Shown: in pieces, positions 1 to 5,656 of the stretch | Position numbering within the stretch: position 1 is the first letter of the stretch | How the letters are laid out: the number at the start of each line of letters is the position of its first letter | Assembly: GCA_002293105.1 (NCBI GenBank) | Contig: DBCP01000087.1 | Location: 1-7,352 of the forward strand | Length of the DNA: 7,352 nt | Direction: 5' to 3' | DNA from: Bacteroidetes bacterium UBA955 | GTDB taxonomy: Bacteria > Bacteroidota > Bacteroidia > NS11-12g > UBA955 | The notes under the pieces: model-generated | What the model was told of the DNA's origin: nothing | Databases searched by the model: none | What the model saw: only the letters and a program-made list of their open reading frames with translations | Made by a program: the position numbers and the translations under genes

Positions 1-32
1 GGGGCGGCCAATGGCCGCCCCCTCCCTTTTTT
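1..32. terminator. GC-rich hairpin, probable bidirectional terminator
   Basis: Bases 1-9 (ggggcggcc) and 13-21 (ggccgcccc) are perfect reverse complements around a 3-base loop, giving a 9-bp all-GC stem. A run of six T follows at 27-32 on the plus strand. On the minus strand the matching A-run lies before the hairpin, and any U-tract would fall outside the window. The hairpin sits 29 bases past the stop codon of the minus-strand secreted protein, so it is well placed to end that transcript. It may also serve a plus-strand gene ending outside the window. Confidence 0.7.
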
Positions 33-49
33 ATAGATGTATGATCAAA

Positions 50-1714
50 TTACTTCAATACCACTTTTTGGGTAGTAGTGCGACCAGCGTTATCGGTGAT
101 GTTCACGAAGAAAATACCCGACAAACCATTGGCGTTTACAGTCTCAACTTTGCTGTTGGCGTTGATACTGCGAACCACACGACCGTCGATGCTACGAACC
201 ACAATGTTCTTGATATTGTTGGTGCTCAATGATACCATGAACTGACCTTCAGCTGGGTTTGGAGCAATGCTCACTTCTGCCGCTTCGATGATGTTCTTGT
301 TAGATACCACTGTGCAAGTGTTCCACTTATAGGTTGGCAACACAACATCTGCTGTTGCAGTGGCGATGTCAAACACGCGATCCACTTTGTTGTAACCATT
401 CAAAGAACCACAAGCAATGTTCAAGTTCTTTTCGCTGTAGTCATCGTTTTCAGACAAACCATTGGCAAAACGGAACTGATATTTTTGAGCCCAAATTTTC
501 ACGGTAGTAGCGTAAATACCATTGCCCATGTCCTTCAGTTTGATTTTGTTAAACTTCCACTCAATTTGAGCAGTGTCCATGTAAGGTTGGAAGTTACCAG
601 CCAACCAAACGCCATCAGCAGAAACGATGGTATCAGACATGTCAACAGAGAAAGTCACGTTCAACAAAGAACCCAATTTAGGGATGGTGTAAACTGTATC
701 ACCAGTAATAGAACCGTCGGTGTAGTTCAACTTGAAAGTACGGTTAGGGCCTTTGATGATCCAAGTACCCGCAGCACCTGCAGTTGCACCCCACTCGTAA
801 GAACCAGTCAAAACCTGAGGATAGGTAGCAGACCAGATACCGTCGTTGGCAGTTTTATCGCCACGCAATCCACTATCATTGGCTACGAAATCAGACCAAC
901 CAGACAAGTTGCCCTTGAATTTCACGTTGGTCAATTTGAAGCTGTTTTGGTAGTTACCATCCACAACGTGGAAAGTTACATCGCGCTTGTATTTAGGAAT
1001 CAAAGCACAAGTATCTTGTTGGTTGAAGCAAACGTGCTTGGTGATCACACCAGCACCAGCCACTTTCAAGTCACGGTCGTTCACAGATTCCCATCCGCTT
1101 TTACCGTTAACAAATTTGAATTTGTAGTCGCCATCAGGCAAAAATGCCACCAAATAGTGCATATCACCTACAGCTTTACACTTAGCTAGGTCATCACCTG
1201 GTGTCCAATCAGCGGACATGCCAGCTTTGGTTTGATAGTTACCAGCTACGCGAACACCATCGGCGTTTACATCCTCATTCTTCATGTTCACTTGGAACAC
1301 CACACGCTGTGTACCTGTTGGCGGAGCAGAACAATCAGCAGATGCATCATTGAAACAGAACACATCCAACACTTGGTCGGCAGTTCCTGTTGTCAATTTA
1401 CGGTTGAACGACTCATCGGGCATGCCCCAAGCGTTACCGTTAATGTACTTGTACTCATAGCTAGTGCTTGCTTTCAACGTCAATTGAATTGAATACACAT
1501 AACCCGAACCAGTAGCGGTTAATTCGTTTCCAGTAACCCCTGGAGACCAGTTGCTACCAATACCTGCATCCGATTGCAAATCACCTGCAATACGGATACC
1601 CTTGGGCCCTACTGCTACATTCTGCATGTTTACCCGGAAGGTAACCTTTACAGTTTGCGCAAAAGCTGCAGTTGACAACGCAGCCAAGGCAATGAGAGAG
1701 TAAATTTTTTTCAT
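50..1714 (-). CDS. T9SS-exported multi-module carbohydrate-binding-like protein
   Basis: This is a 554-aa secreted protein. Residues 1-19 form a signal peptide (basic MKK start, hydrophobic core, cleavage likely after AFA before Q20). Three related modules follow at about 22-120, 136-230 and 352-465. Each opens with a V-F-V-(N/D)-M strand and a (D/K)G(V/I)(R/W)-hydrophobic-AG(N/D) turn, and continues with W and 'Y.(Y/F)(K/R)(Y/F).NG' elements. A divergent module at about 245-345 carries 'VKFKGNLSGW' and 'GDKTANDGIW'. These resemble beta-sandwich modules seen in Bacteroidetes glycan-binding and T9SS proteins; starch binding is inferred from the divergent amylase, not shown. Residues 481-554 are a T9SS type A sorting domain: 'IAPNPAEGQF' opening, 'DGRVV' middle, 'GIFFVNI' and a terminal 'KVVLK'. 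Expected location is the cell surface or medium. The start has no Shine-Dalgarno but an A/T-rich leader. No catalytic motif was recognised. Confidence 0.88.
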   Translation of the reverse strand: MKKIYSLIALAALSTAAFAQTVKVTFRVNMQNVAVGPKGIRIAGDLQSDAGIGSNWSPGVTGNELTATGSGYVYSIQLTLKASTSYEYKYINGNAWGMPDESFNRKLTTGTADQVLDVFCFNDASADCSAPPTGTQRVVFQVNMKNEDVNADGVRVAGNYQTKAGMSADWTPGDDLAKCKAVGDMHYLVAFLPDGDYKFKFVNGKSGWESVNDRDLKVAGAGVITKHVCFNQQDTCALIPKYKRDVTFHVVDGNYQNSFKLTNVKFKGNLSGWSDFVANDSGLRGDKTANDGIWSATYPQVLTGSYEWGATAGAAGTWIIKGPNRTFKLNYTDGSITGDTVYTIPKLGSLLNVTFSVDMSDTIVSADGVWLAGNFQPYMDTAQIEWKFNKIKLKDMGNGIYATTVKIWAQKYQFRFANGLSENDDYSEKNLNIACGSLNGYNKVDRVFDIATATADVVLPTYKWNTCTVVSNKNIIEAAEVSIAPNPAEGQFMVSLSTNNIKNIVVRSIDGRVVRSINANSKVETVNANGLSGIFFVNITDNAGRTTTQKVVLK

Positions 1715-1741
1715 GTTTATATTAATTTAATATTTCTGCGG

Positions 1742-1773
1742 TAAAGATAAATAAAAAAGTGTCAAACTGACAA
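1742..1773 (-). promoter_or_regulatory. Candidate promoter of the minus-strand secreted protein
   Basis: Read on the minus strand, TTG (1773-1771) is followed after 21 bases by TATCTTTA (1749-1742). This fits the Bacteroidetes -33 TTG / -7 TAnnTTTG pattern except for A in place of the last G. The predicted start of transcription is a few bases downstream, leaving an A/T-rich leader of about 20-25 bases before the start codon at 1714. Confidence 0.5.
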
Positions 1774-1795
1774 TAACCTAATTCCAAAAAAAATG

Positions 1796-1806
1796 TACTT
1801 TCTTTG
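1796..1806 (+). promoter_or_regulatory. Weak candidate -7 element of the amylase gene
   Basis: TACTTTCTTTG lies 18 bases upstream of the amylase ATG. It is a loose form of the Bacteroidetes -7 element TAnnTTTG, and no clear TTG is found 19-21 bases further upstream. It is listed because it is the best plus-strand match in the 110-base divergent intergenic region, which must also hold any shared regulatory site. I see no convincing operator palindrome there. Confidence 0.25.
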
Positions 1807-1824
1807 TAAGACACGATTTTCTTC

Positions 1825-3708
1825 ATGAAAAACTTCATTTACTGCTGCATTTCCTCCTTGATTTTTCTGGCATCCAACCTAACAGCCAGCTTGTTACCGC
1901 CGCGTAAGAACACCTATCACGTGGCACCCCCATCATGGTATCTGGGCTTCACTAACCCCGAATTAGAAATCATCCTTCATGCAGAAAACATTGGTTTGTA
2001 CAACATCGCACTCAACCCTTTTCAAGGCGTTACTTTGGATAGTGTAATTCAGAGTGCGAACCGACATGTTTGTTACCTGCAACTCAATATCAAACCCGGC
2101 ACACAACCCGGCTTTTTGGAATTTACCGTTACGCCCAAAGAAAAACGCAGCAAAGCCCAATCGCCATTTACGCTCAAATACGAACTCAAAAACAAGCGAA
2201 GCAAAGAACTTCAAGCGCCCGGACTCACCCCGAACGATGTCACCTACCTCATTTTTCCTGACCGATTCTCCAATGGCGAGACCGATAACGACAACGCCGA
2301 TATGCAATACCGGGTTCGTGTGGATCGCGGCGGATTGAAATCCCGACATGGCGGCGATTTGGCGGGCGTGAAAAGCAAACTCGACTATCTCAAAGAATTG
2401 GGCATCACAGCATTGTGGCTCAACCCCGTTCAAACCAACGACCAACCCGAAGAAAGTTTCCATGGCTATGCGATCACCGATAATTACGAAATCGATCCGC
2501 GGTTTGGCAGCAACAAAGAATATGTAGACTTGGTCTCCGAAATGCGCAAGCGCAACATGAAAATGATCATGGACATCATACCCAACCATGTTGGCGATAA
2601 ACACTGGATGAATCAATACTACGATACCGGCTGGTTCAACTACAAAGACACCTACGTACAAACCAATTTCCGCGCACCAACCACAGCAGATCCATACGGC
2701 GCCCCCTCAGAGAAAAACCTCAATACCGATGGCTGGTTTGTTGCCACGATGCCCGATTACAACCAAAAAAACCCACACATCGCCTCGTATCTCGACCAAT
2801 TGTATTTGTGGTGGATCGAATACGCCAATCTATCTGGATATCGCATAGATACCTACCCTTACCCCGACCAAGCCTACATGAACCACCTCATGGAATTGCT
2901 GCTTGGCGAATACCCCCAACTCACCATTTACGGCGAAGCATGGGTGCAGCACACCACCACCCAAGCCACTTTTGTTAAGAACAACATCAAAGGATTTGAA
3001 GCCAACCGCTTGCCTGGCGTTACCGACTTTTCGATGTGCTGGGCCTACCAGGAAGCCTGCTCAAAGCCGTTTGGATGGACTGAAGGATTGAACCGTGTGT
3101 ACATCACCCAGAGCGAAGACTTTTTATACCAAGACCCATCGAAGAATTGCACTTTCCTCGACAATCACGACATTTCTCGATTCTATTCGATGGCGAACGA
3201 AGACATCGATGCTTGGAAGCGCGGTGTTACCTTGTTGCTTACCACGCGCGGATTGCCTTGTATTTATTACGGCACAGAAATTTTAATGACCGGGAAAACC
3301 GACAAATCCGATGCCTACGTACGATTCGATTTTCCGGGTGGATGGAATGGCGATCCAGTGAACAAGTTCACACCGAAAGGACGCACATCCAAGGAAAACG
3401 ACGCCTGGAAGTGGATGCAAACATTAAACAAAGCCAGAACATCCATGCCCGCACTTGGCATTGGCAAAACCATGCAATACAGCGGCATCAACGGCATTTA
3501 CGTTTACTTCCGATATACCGACAACCAAAAAGTGATGGTGGTTTTGAGTCAGAGCGATGTGGCACAAGACATCTCCATGGCGCGTTTTGCAGAAATAACA
3601 AAAGGTTATGGCAAGATGAAAAATATCCAAACGGGTGAAATCACCAACGTAGGTTCATCGTTGAAGGTAGCCGCAAAGGGCAGCTATGTGTTTGAAATGA
3701 TTAAGTAA
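1825..3708 (+). CDS. SusA/cyclomaltodextrinase-like GH13 alpha-amylase
   Basis: This 627-aa enzyme is predicted to hydrolyse alpha-1,4-glucans or cyclodextrins to malto-oligosaccharides. Residues 1 to about 21 look like a signal peptide. Residues 30-125 fit a cyclomaltodextrinase N-terminal beta domain ('PPSWYLGFTNPELEI'). The (beta/alpha)8 barrel starts near 137 ('VTYLIFPDRFSNG'). All four GH13 regions are visible: I 'DIIPNH' (250-255), II 'GYRID' with nucleophile D342, III 'YGEAW' with acid/base E371, and IV 'FLDNHD' with D449. The 'DTYPYPD' run after the nucleophile and 'HGYAITDNYEIDPRFG' (213-228) point to the SusA/neopullulanase-like group. The C-terminus (about 545-627) fits a cyclomaltodextrinase beta domain. 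There is no T9SS tail, so a periplasmic site is likely. The gene is divergent from the T9SS module protein and convergent with the sugar kinase, 20 bases away, with no clear terminator between them. Exact substrate cannot be told from sequence. Confidence 0.93.
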   Translation: MKNFIYCCISSLIFLASNLTASLLPPRKNTYHVAPPSWYLGFTNPELEIILHAENIGLYNIALNPFQGVTLDSVIQSANRHVCYLQLNIKPGTQPGFLEFTVTPKEKRSKAQSPFTLKYELKNKRSKELQAPGLTPNDVTYLIFPDRFSNGETDNDNADMQYRVRVDRGGLKSRHGGDLAGVKSKLDYLKELGITALWLNPVQTNDQPEESFHGYAITDNYEIDPRFGSNKEYVDLVSEMRKRNMKMIMDIIPNHVGDKHWMNQYYDTGWFNYKDTYVQTNFRAPTTADPYGAPSEKNLNTDGWFVATMPDYNQKNPHIASYLDQLYLWWIEYANLSGYRIDTYPYPDQAYMNHLMELLLGEYPQLTIYGEAWVQHTTTQATFVKNNIKGFEANRLPGVTDFSMCWAYQEACSKPFGWTEGLNRVYITQSEDFLYQDPSKNCTFLDNHDISRFYSMANEDIDAWKRGVTLLLTTRGLPCIYYGTEILMTGKTDKSDAYVRFDFPGGWNGDPVNKFTPKGRTSKENDAWKWMQTLNKARTSMPALGIGKTMQYSGINGIYVYFRYTDNQKVMVVLSQSDVAQDISMARFAEITKGYGKMKNIQTGEITNVGSSLKVAAKGSYVFEMIK

Positions 3709-3728
3709 GCGAGGAACGCAGGCCCTCT

Positions 3729-4646
3729 TTAGGCTTTTTCCGTCATCAACAGGCGGAATTGCGCCAATCGTGCATCTACATCTTCCGGGGTGATCGAAGC
3801 CAATTTGGTGGTACCAAACTGTTCAACGCAATAACTTGCCAGAGCACTACCATAGACGATGCCGGTTTTCATGGCCTCAAAATCGGTTCTTCCTGTGCTT
3901 GCGAGGTATCCAATGAATCCACCGGCAAAAGTATCTCCGGCCCCGGTTGGATCAAACACATCCTCCAATGGCAAAGCTGGACAGAAGAATATTTGTCCTT
4001 CCGAACCAAACAGCAACGCACCGTGTTCGCCTTTTTTGATAATGAGTGTTTGCGGACCCATGGCACGAATTACACGGGCGGCTTTCACCAAACTATATTC
4101 ACCTGAAAGTTGACGGGCTTCTTCGTCGTTGATGGTTAGCACATCTACGCGTTTCAAAACGGCTTTAAGATCGTCTAGGGCGATATCCATCCAAAAATTC
4201 ATGGTATCCATCACCACCAGCTTGGGTTTGCGGGTGAGGCGTTCGAGGGTGGTAAGTTGAACTTGCGGACTCAAATTGCCAAGCATCACATAATCGGGTT
4301 GCTGCCAAGCTTCGGGGATAATGGGGTCAAAATCACCCAACACATTGAGTTCTGTAACCAGTGTATCACGCGAATTCATGTCCATATGGTACTTCCCATG
4401 CCAGAAAAACGACTTCTCACCAGCTTTAATTTGCAGTCCAGTGGTATCGGTTCCGCGTTGCTTTAGGGTATCCACAAAGTCAAAATCAAAATCCTCACCG
4501 ACTACAGCCACCAATCCCACGTGCTTATGTAACAAAGTGGTTGCCAAGGAGATATAAGAGGCGGCGCCGCCTACAATTTTTCCAGTACTTCCGAAGGGTG
4601 TGTCGATGGCGTCAAACGCAACTGATCCGATAACAAGGAGGCTCAT
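3729..4646 (-). CDS. PfkB/ribokinase-family sugar kinase
   Basis: This 305-aa cytoplasmic kinase is predicted to move the ATP gamma-phosphate to a sugar or nucleoside hydroxyl. The N-terminal PfkB signature is 'GGAASYISLA' (26-35). The C-terminal signature 'DPTGAGDTFAGGF' (232-244) holds the GAGD anion hole and the catalytic base D238. Also visible are the nucleotide-side strand 'TLIIKKGEHGALLF' (200-213) and 'TINDEEARQLSGE' (171-183). Length is normal for the family. The sequence resembles a PfkB kinase widely conserved in Bacteroidota and usually annotated only as 'sugar kinase', from memory and not searched. A role downstream of the convergent amylase is possible but unproven. The start ATG at 4646 has an A/T-rich leader and a matching promoter just upstream. 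Confidence 0.92.
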   Translation of the reverse strand: MSLLVIGSVAFDAIDTPFGSTGKIVGGAASYISLATTLLHKHVGLVAVVGEDFDFDFVDTLKQRGTDTTGLQIKAGEKSFFWHGKYHMDMNSRDTLVTELNVLGDFDPIIPEAWQQPDYVMLGNLSPQVQLTTLERLTRKPKLVVMDTMNFWMDIALDDLKAVLKRVDVLTINDEEARQLSGEYSLVKAARVIRAMGPQTLIIKKGEHGALLFGSEGQIFFCPALPLEDVFDPTGAGDTFAGGFIGYLASTGRTDFEAMKTGIVYGSALASYCVEQFGTTKLASITPEDVDARLAQFRLLMTEKA

Positions 4647-4669
4647 AAAAATATTTTAAAAAATTTCAG

Positions 4670-4677
4670 CAAAGGTA
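4670..4677 (-). promoter_or_regulatory. -7 element of the sugar kinase promoter
   Basis: On the minus strand this reads TACCTTTG, an exact match to the Bacteroidetes -7 consensus TAnnTTTG, 23 bases upstream of the kinase ATG. No TTG is found at the expected -33 distance. The element directly abuts the -33 TTG of the divergent tRNA promoter. Confidence 0.55.
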
Positions 4678-4708
4678 TTGAAACGAAACGGGTTTCATAC
4701 TATTTTTG
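4678..4708 (+). promoter_or_regulatory. tRNA-Asn promoter, TTG-N20-TATTTTTG
   Basis: TTG at 4678-4680, 20 bases, then TATTTTTG at 4701-4708: a full match to the Bacteroidetes housekeeping -33/-7 promoter. Transcription would start near 4713-4716, leaving about 50 bases of 5' leader to be trimmed before the tRNA at 4765. The spacer contains the dyad GAAAC-GG-GTTTC (4685-4696). Confidence 0.7.
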
Positions 4709-4764
4709 CATTCCGATTGAGACAAGGCGATGCATGCAAATGACAACCTTGTTAAGATATAAAC

Positions 4765-4841
4765 TCCTTGATAGCTCAGCTGGTTAGAGCAATTGACTGT
4801 TAATCAATAGGTCGCTGGTTCGAGTCCAGCTCAGGGAGCCA
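4765..4841 (+). tRNA. tRNA-Asn(GUU)
   Basis: A complete 77-base cloverleaf with encoded CCA. The acceptor arms tccttga (4765-4771) and tcaggga (4831-4837) pair at all seven positions, one being G-U, with discriminator G and then CCA (4839-4841). The D arm is GCTC/GAGC. The anticodon stem ATTGA/TCAAT encloses the loop CTGTTAA, giving anticodon GTT (Asn). The T arm is GCTGG-TTCGAGT-CCAGC. Nothing suggests decay. An imperfect copy of its 3' end recurs at 7122, which makes this gene the likely integration target of the segment to its right. Confidence 0.97.
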
Positions 4842-4876
4842 AAAGCCTCACAGTGATGTGGGGCTTTTTTGTTTTA
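4830..4876 (+). repeat. Left copy of imperfect direct repeat (tRNA 3' end plus terminator)
   Basis: This 47-base stretch covers the last 12 bases of tRNA-Asn, the terminator hairpin and the T-run. It matches 7122-7168 at 41 of 47 positions without gaps, by hand alignment. Similarity stops just after the T-run on the right. On the left it fades inside the T arm, where only tggttcgag (4816-4824) matches 7103-7111, offset by 5 bases. Confidence 0.75.
4841..4870 (+). terminator. Intrinsic terminator of tRNA-Asn
   Basis: The stem aagcctcaca (4843-4852) pairs with tgtggggctt (4857-4866) through one T-G wobble, around a GTGA loop, and runs into T6. It starts right at the CCA end of the tRNA, so the transcript ends immediately after the tRNA body. 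Confidence 0.9.
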
Positions 4877-4882
4877 TATTTG
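4875..4882 (+). promoter_or_regulatory. -7 element upstream of the TfoX-like gene
   Basis: TATATTTG is an exact TAnnTTTG match, 14 bases before the ATG at 4897 and within the tail of the tRNA terminator. A clean TTG at -33 is missing (GTG at 4853-4855 is the nearest, 19 bases upstream). It could make the TfoX/DUF1059 pair independent of the tRNA transcript. Its closeness to 4897 supports that ATG as the ancestral start. Confidence 0.4.
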
Positions 4883-4896
4883 TTCCAACTGAGGAT

Positions 4897-5241
4897 ATGG
4901 CATATTCAGAACATTAAGCGGACCGAATAAGAGCACGGTTAAAAGGAATTCATTACTTTGAAAGGAAAATGATGGGTGGCCTCATTTTTATGGTGCGCGA
5001 TGCAATGTGTATCGGATTAGATTTTGATAAAAAATGTAATGAAGACAGATTGATGGTACGTGTCGGGAAACTTAATTACGAGAATTTGTTGCACCAAAAC
5101 GGAAGTACCATAATGGACTTTACCGGGCAAGTAATGCGCGGATTTATATTTATTAAAGCGTCAGGTTTTGATTTTGAAGAAGGACTTGATTTTTGGATTA
5201 AAAGAGGATTAGAATTCAATCGATTATTAACACAAGAATAA
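4897..5241 (+). pseudogene. TfoX N-terminal-domain protein with nonsense codon 7
   Basis: From the ATG at 4897 the frame reads MAYSEH, then TAA (4915-4917), then ADRIRARLKG and on without a break to the stop at 5239-5241. The part beyond is a clear TfoX_N-type domain: 'MMGGLIFMV' (25-33 from 4897), 'RLMVRVGK', 'MDFTGQVMRGF' and an 'EEGLDFWI' helix. Family members usually begin with a short MAY..-LADRIR-like segment, so the TAA most likely replaced a Leu codon such as TTA. Total length would be 114 codons, normal for stand-alone TfoX_N proteins. Translation could restart at ATG 4969 behind an AAAGGAAA stretch, giving 90 residues without the first helix. Related TfoX/Sxy proteins act in competence gene control in proteobacteria, but the role of these short forms is unclear. 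A sequencing error is a real alternative. Confidence 0.75.
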
Positions 5242-5253
5242 TACACATACGAT

Positions 5254-5490
5254 ATGAACAAAATGACCTGCAAACAGCTCGGCGGAGCTTGTGATATTGA
5301 ATTTTTAGGAGAGTCCTTTGATGATATTGCAAACCAAAGTAAAAAACACGGTATGGAAATGTTTCAAAAAGGGGATACTGCGCATATTGAAGCAATGAAT
5401 GAAATGCAAAAGTTGATGAAAGAACCATCAGACTTTGCAAAATGGTTTGAAAGCAAAAAGGAGGAATTTAATAATCTAAACGATATTTAA
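5254..5490 (+). CDS. DUF1059-type small protein
   Basis: A 78-aa soluble protein without signal peptide or membrane segment. Features typical of the DUF1059 family, as recalled, are 'MTCKQLGGACD' (4-14, two Cys), 'KKHGMEMFQKGDTAH' (30-44) and a charged, Met-rich helical C-terminal half with 'WFESKKEEF' (64-72). Length is normal for the family, whose function is unknown. It starts 12 bases after the stop of the TfoX-like gene, so the two look like one transcription unit. There is no strong Shine-Dalgarno, as is usual here. Base use is more A/T-rich than in the amylase and kinase genes, in line with an acquired segment. Confidence 0.8.
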   Translation: MNKMTCKQLGGACDIEFLGESFDDIANQSKKHGMEMFQKGDTAHIEAMNEMQKLMKEPSDFAKWFESKKEEFNNLNDI

Positions 5491-5656
5491 CCCTTCAATT
5501 TCCTAATAGTTACATACTCAATCAGGGAGAAGTAGCTGCAACTTTCGTCAATAAGGGGAGCAAGTAAAAAGTTAAAAGGGTTATACTTGTATAGCATAAC
5601 CTTTTTTATGTTAGCGTTGAGTTTTGACGACACACCAACCAATAGATAAATAGACC
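5491..5656. other. Intergenic region between DUF1059 gene and esterase
   Basis: This is 166 bases without a supported gene. It holds the terminator at 5574-5607. It also has TAACCCTT (5488-5495), which is the reverse complement of AAGGGTTA (5576-5583) and offers an alternative long-range pairing with the terminator's left arm. A heptamer GTTAGCG at 5610-5616 has its exact reverse complement just behind the esterase. TAGCGTTG (5612-5619) is a one-mismatch -7 candidate with TTG 22 bases upstream (5587-5589), too weak to call as the esterase promoter. Confidence 0.5.
5574..5607 (+). terminator. Probable intrinsic terminator after the TfoX/DUF1059 pair
   Basis: The left arm aaaagggttat (5574-5584) pairs with ataacctttt (5596-5605), the arms being AT-rich with a short GC clamp and one G-T wobble. 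The loop is 11 bases and the right arm runs into T6 (5602-5607). It lies about 85 bases past the DUF1059 stop and 50 bases before the esterase start, separating the two units. Confidence 0.6.

Noticed and set aside
485..1189. 234-codon plus-strand open frame antisense to the exported module protein
   Set aside because: It is a shadow of the minus-strand gene: no domain, no leader, and the minus frame has a signal peptide, repeats and a T9SS tail.
1963..2661. 232-codon minus-strand open frame inside the amylase gene
   Set aside because: It lies wholly antisense to a GH13 gene with all catalytic motifs and shows no family features of its own.
3709..3728. Terminator between the convergent amylase and kinase genes
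   Set aside because: Only a 3-bp GCC/GGC stem with a T-run is possible near 3721-3739, overlapping the kinase end. Too weak to call.
4915..4917. Stop-codon recoding or selenocysteine/readthrough at the TfoX TAA
   Set aside because: All other genes in the window use TAA/TAG as normal stops, and no stimulating structure or Sec element is seen. Mutation or sequencing error is simpler.
5485..5616. Integron attC site (ATTTAAC at 5485 with GTTAAAA at 5571 or GTTAGCG at 5610)
   Set aside because: The boxes only partly fit RYYYAAC and GTTRRRY, no symmetric L boxes are visible, and there is no integron integrase in the window.
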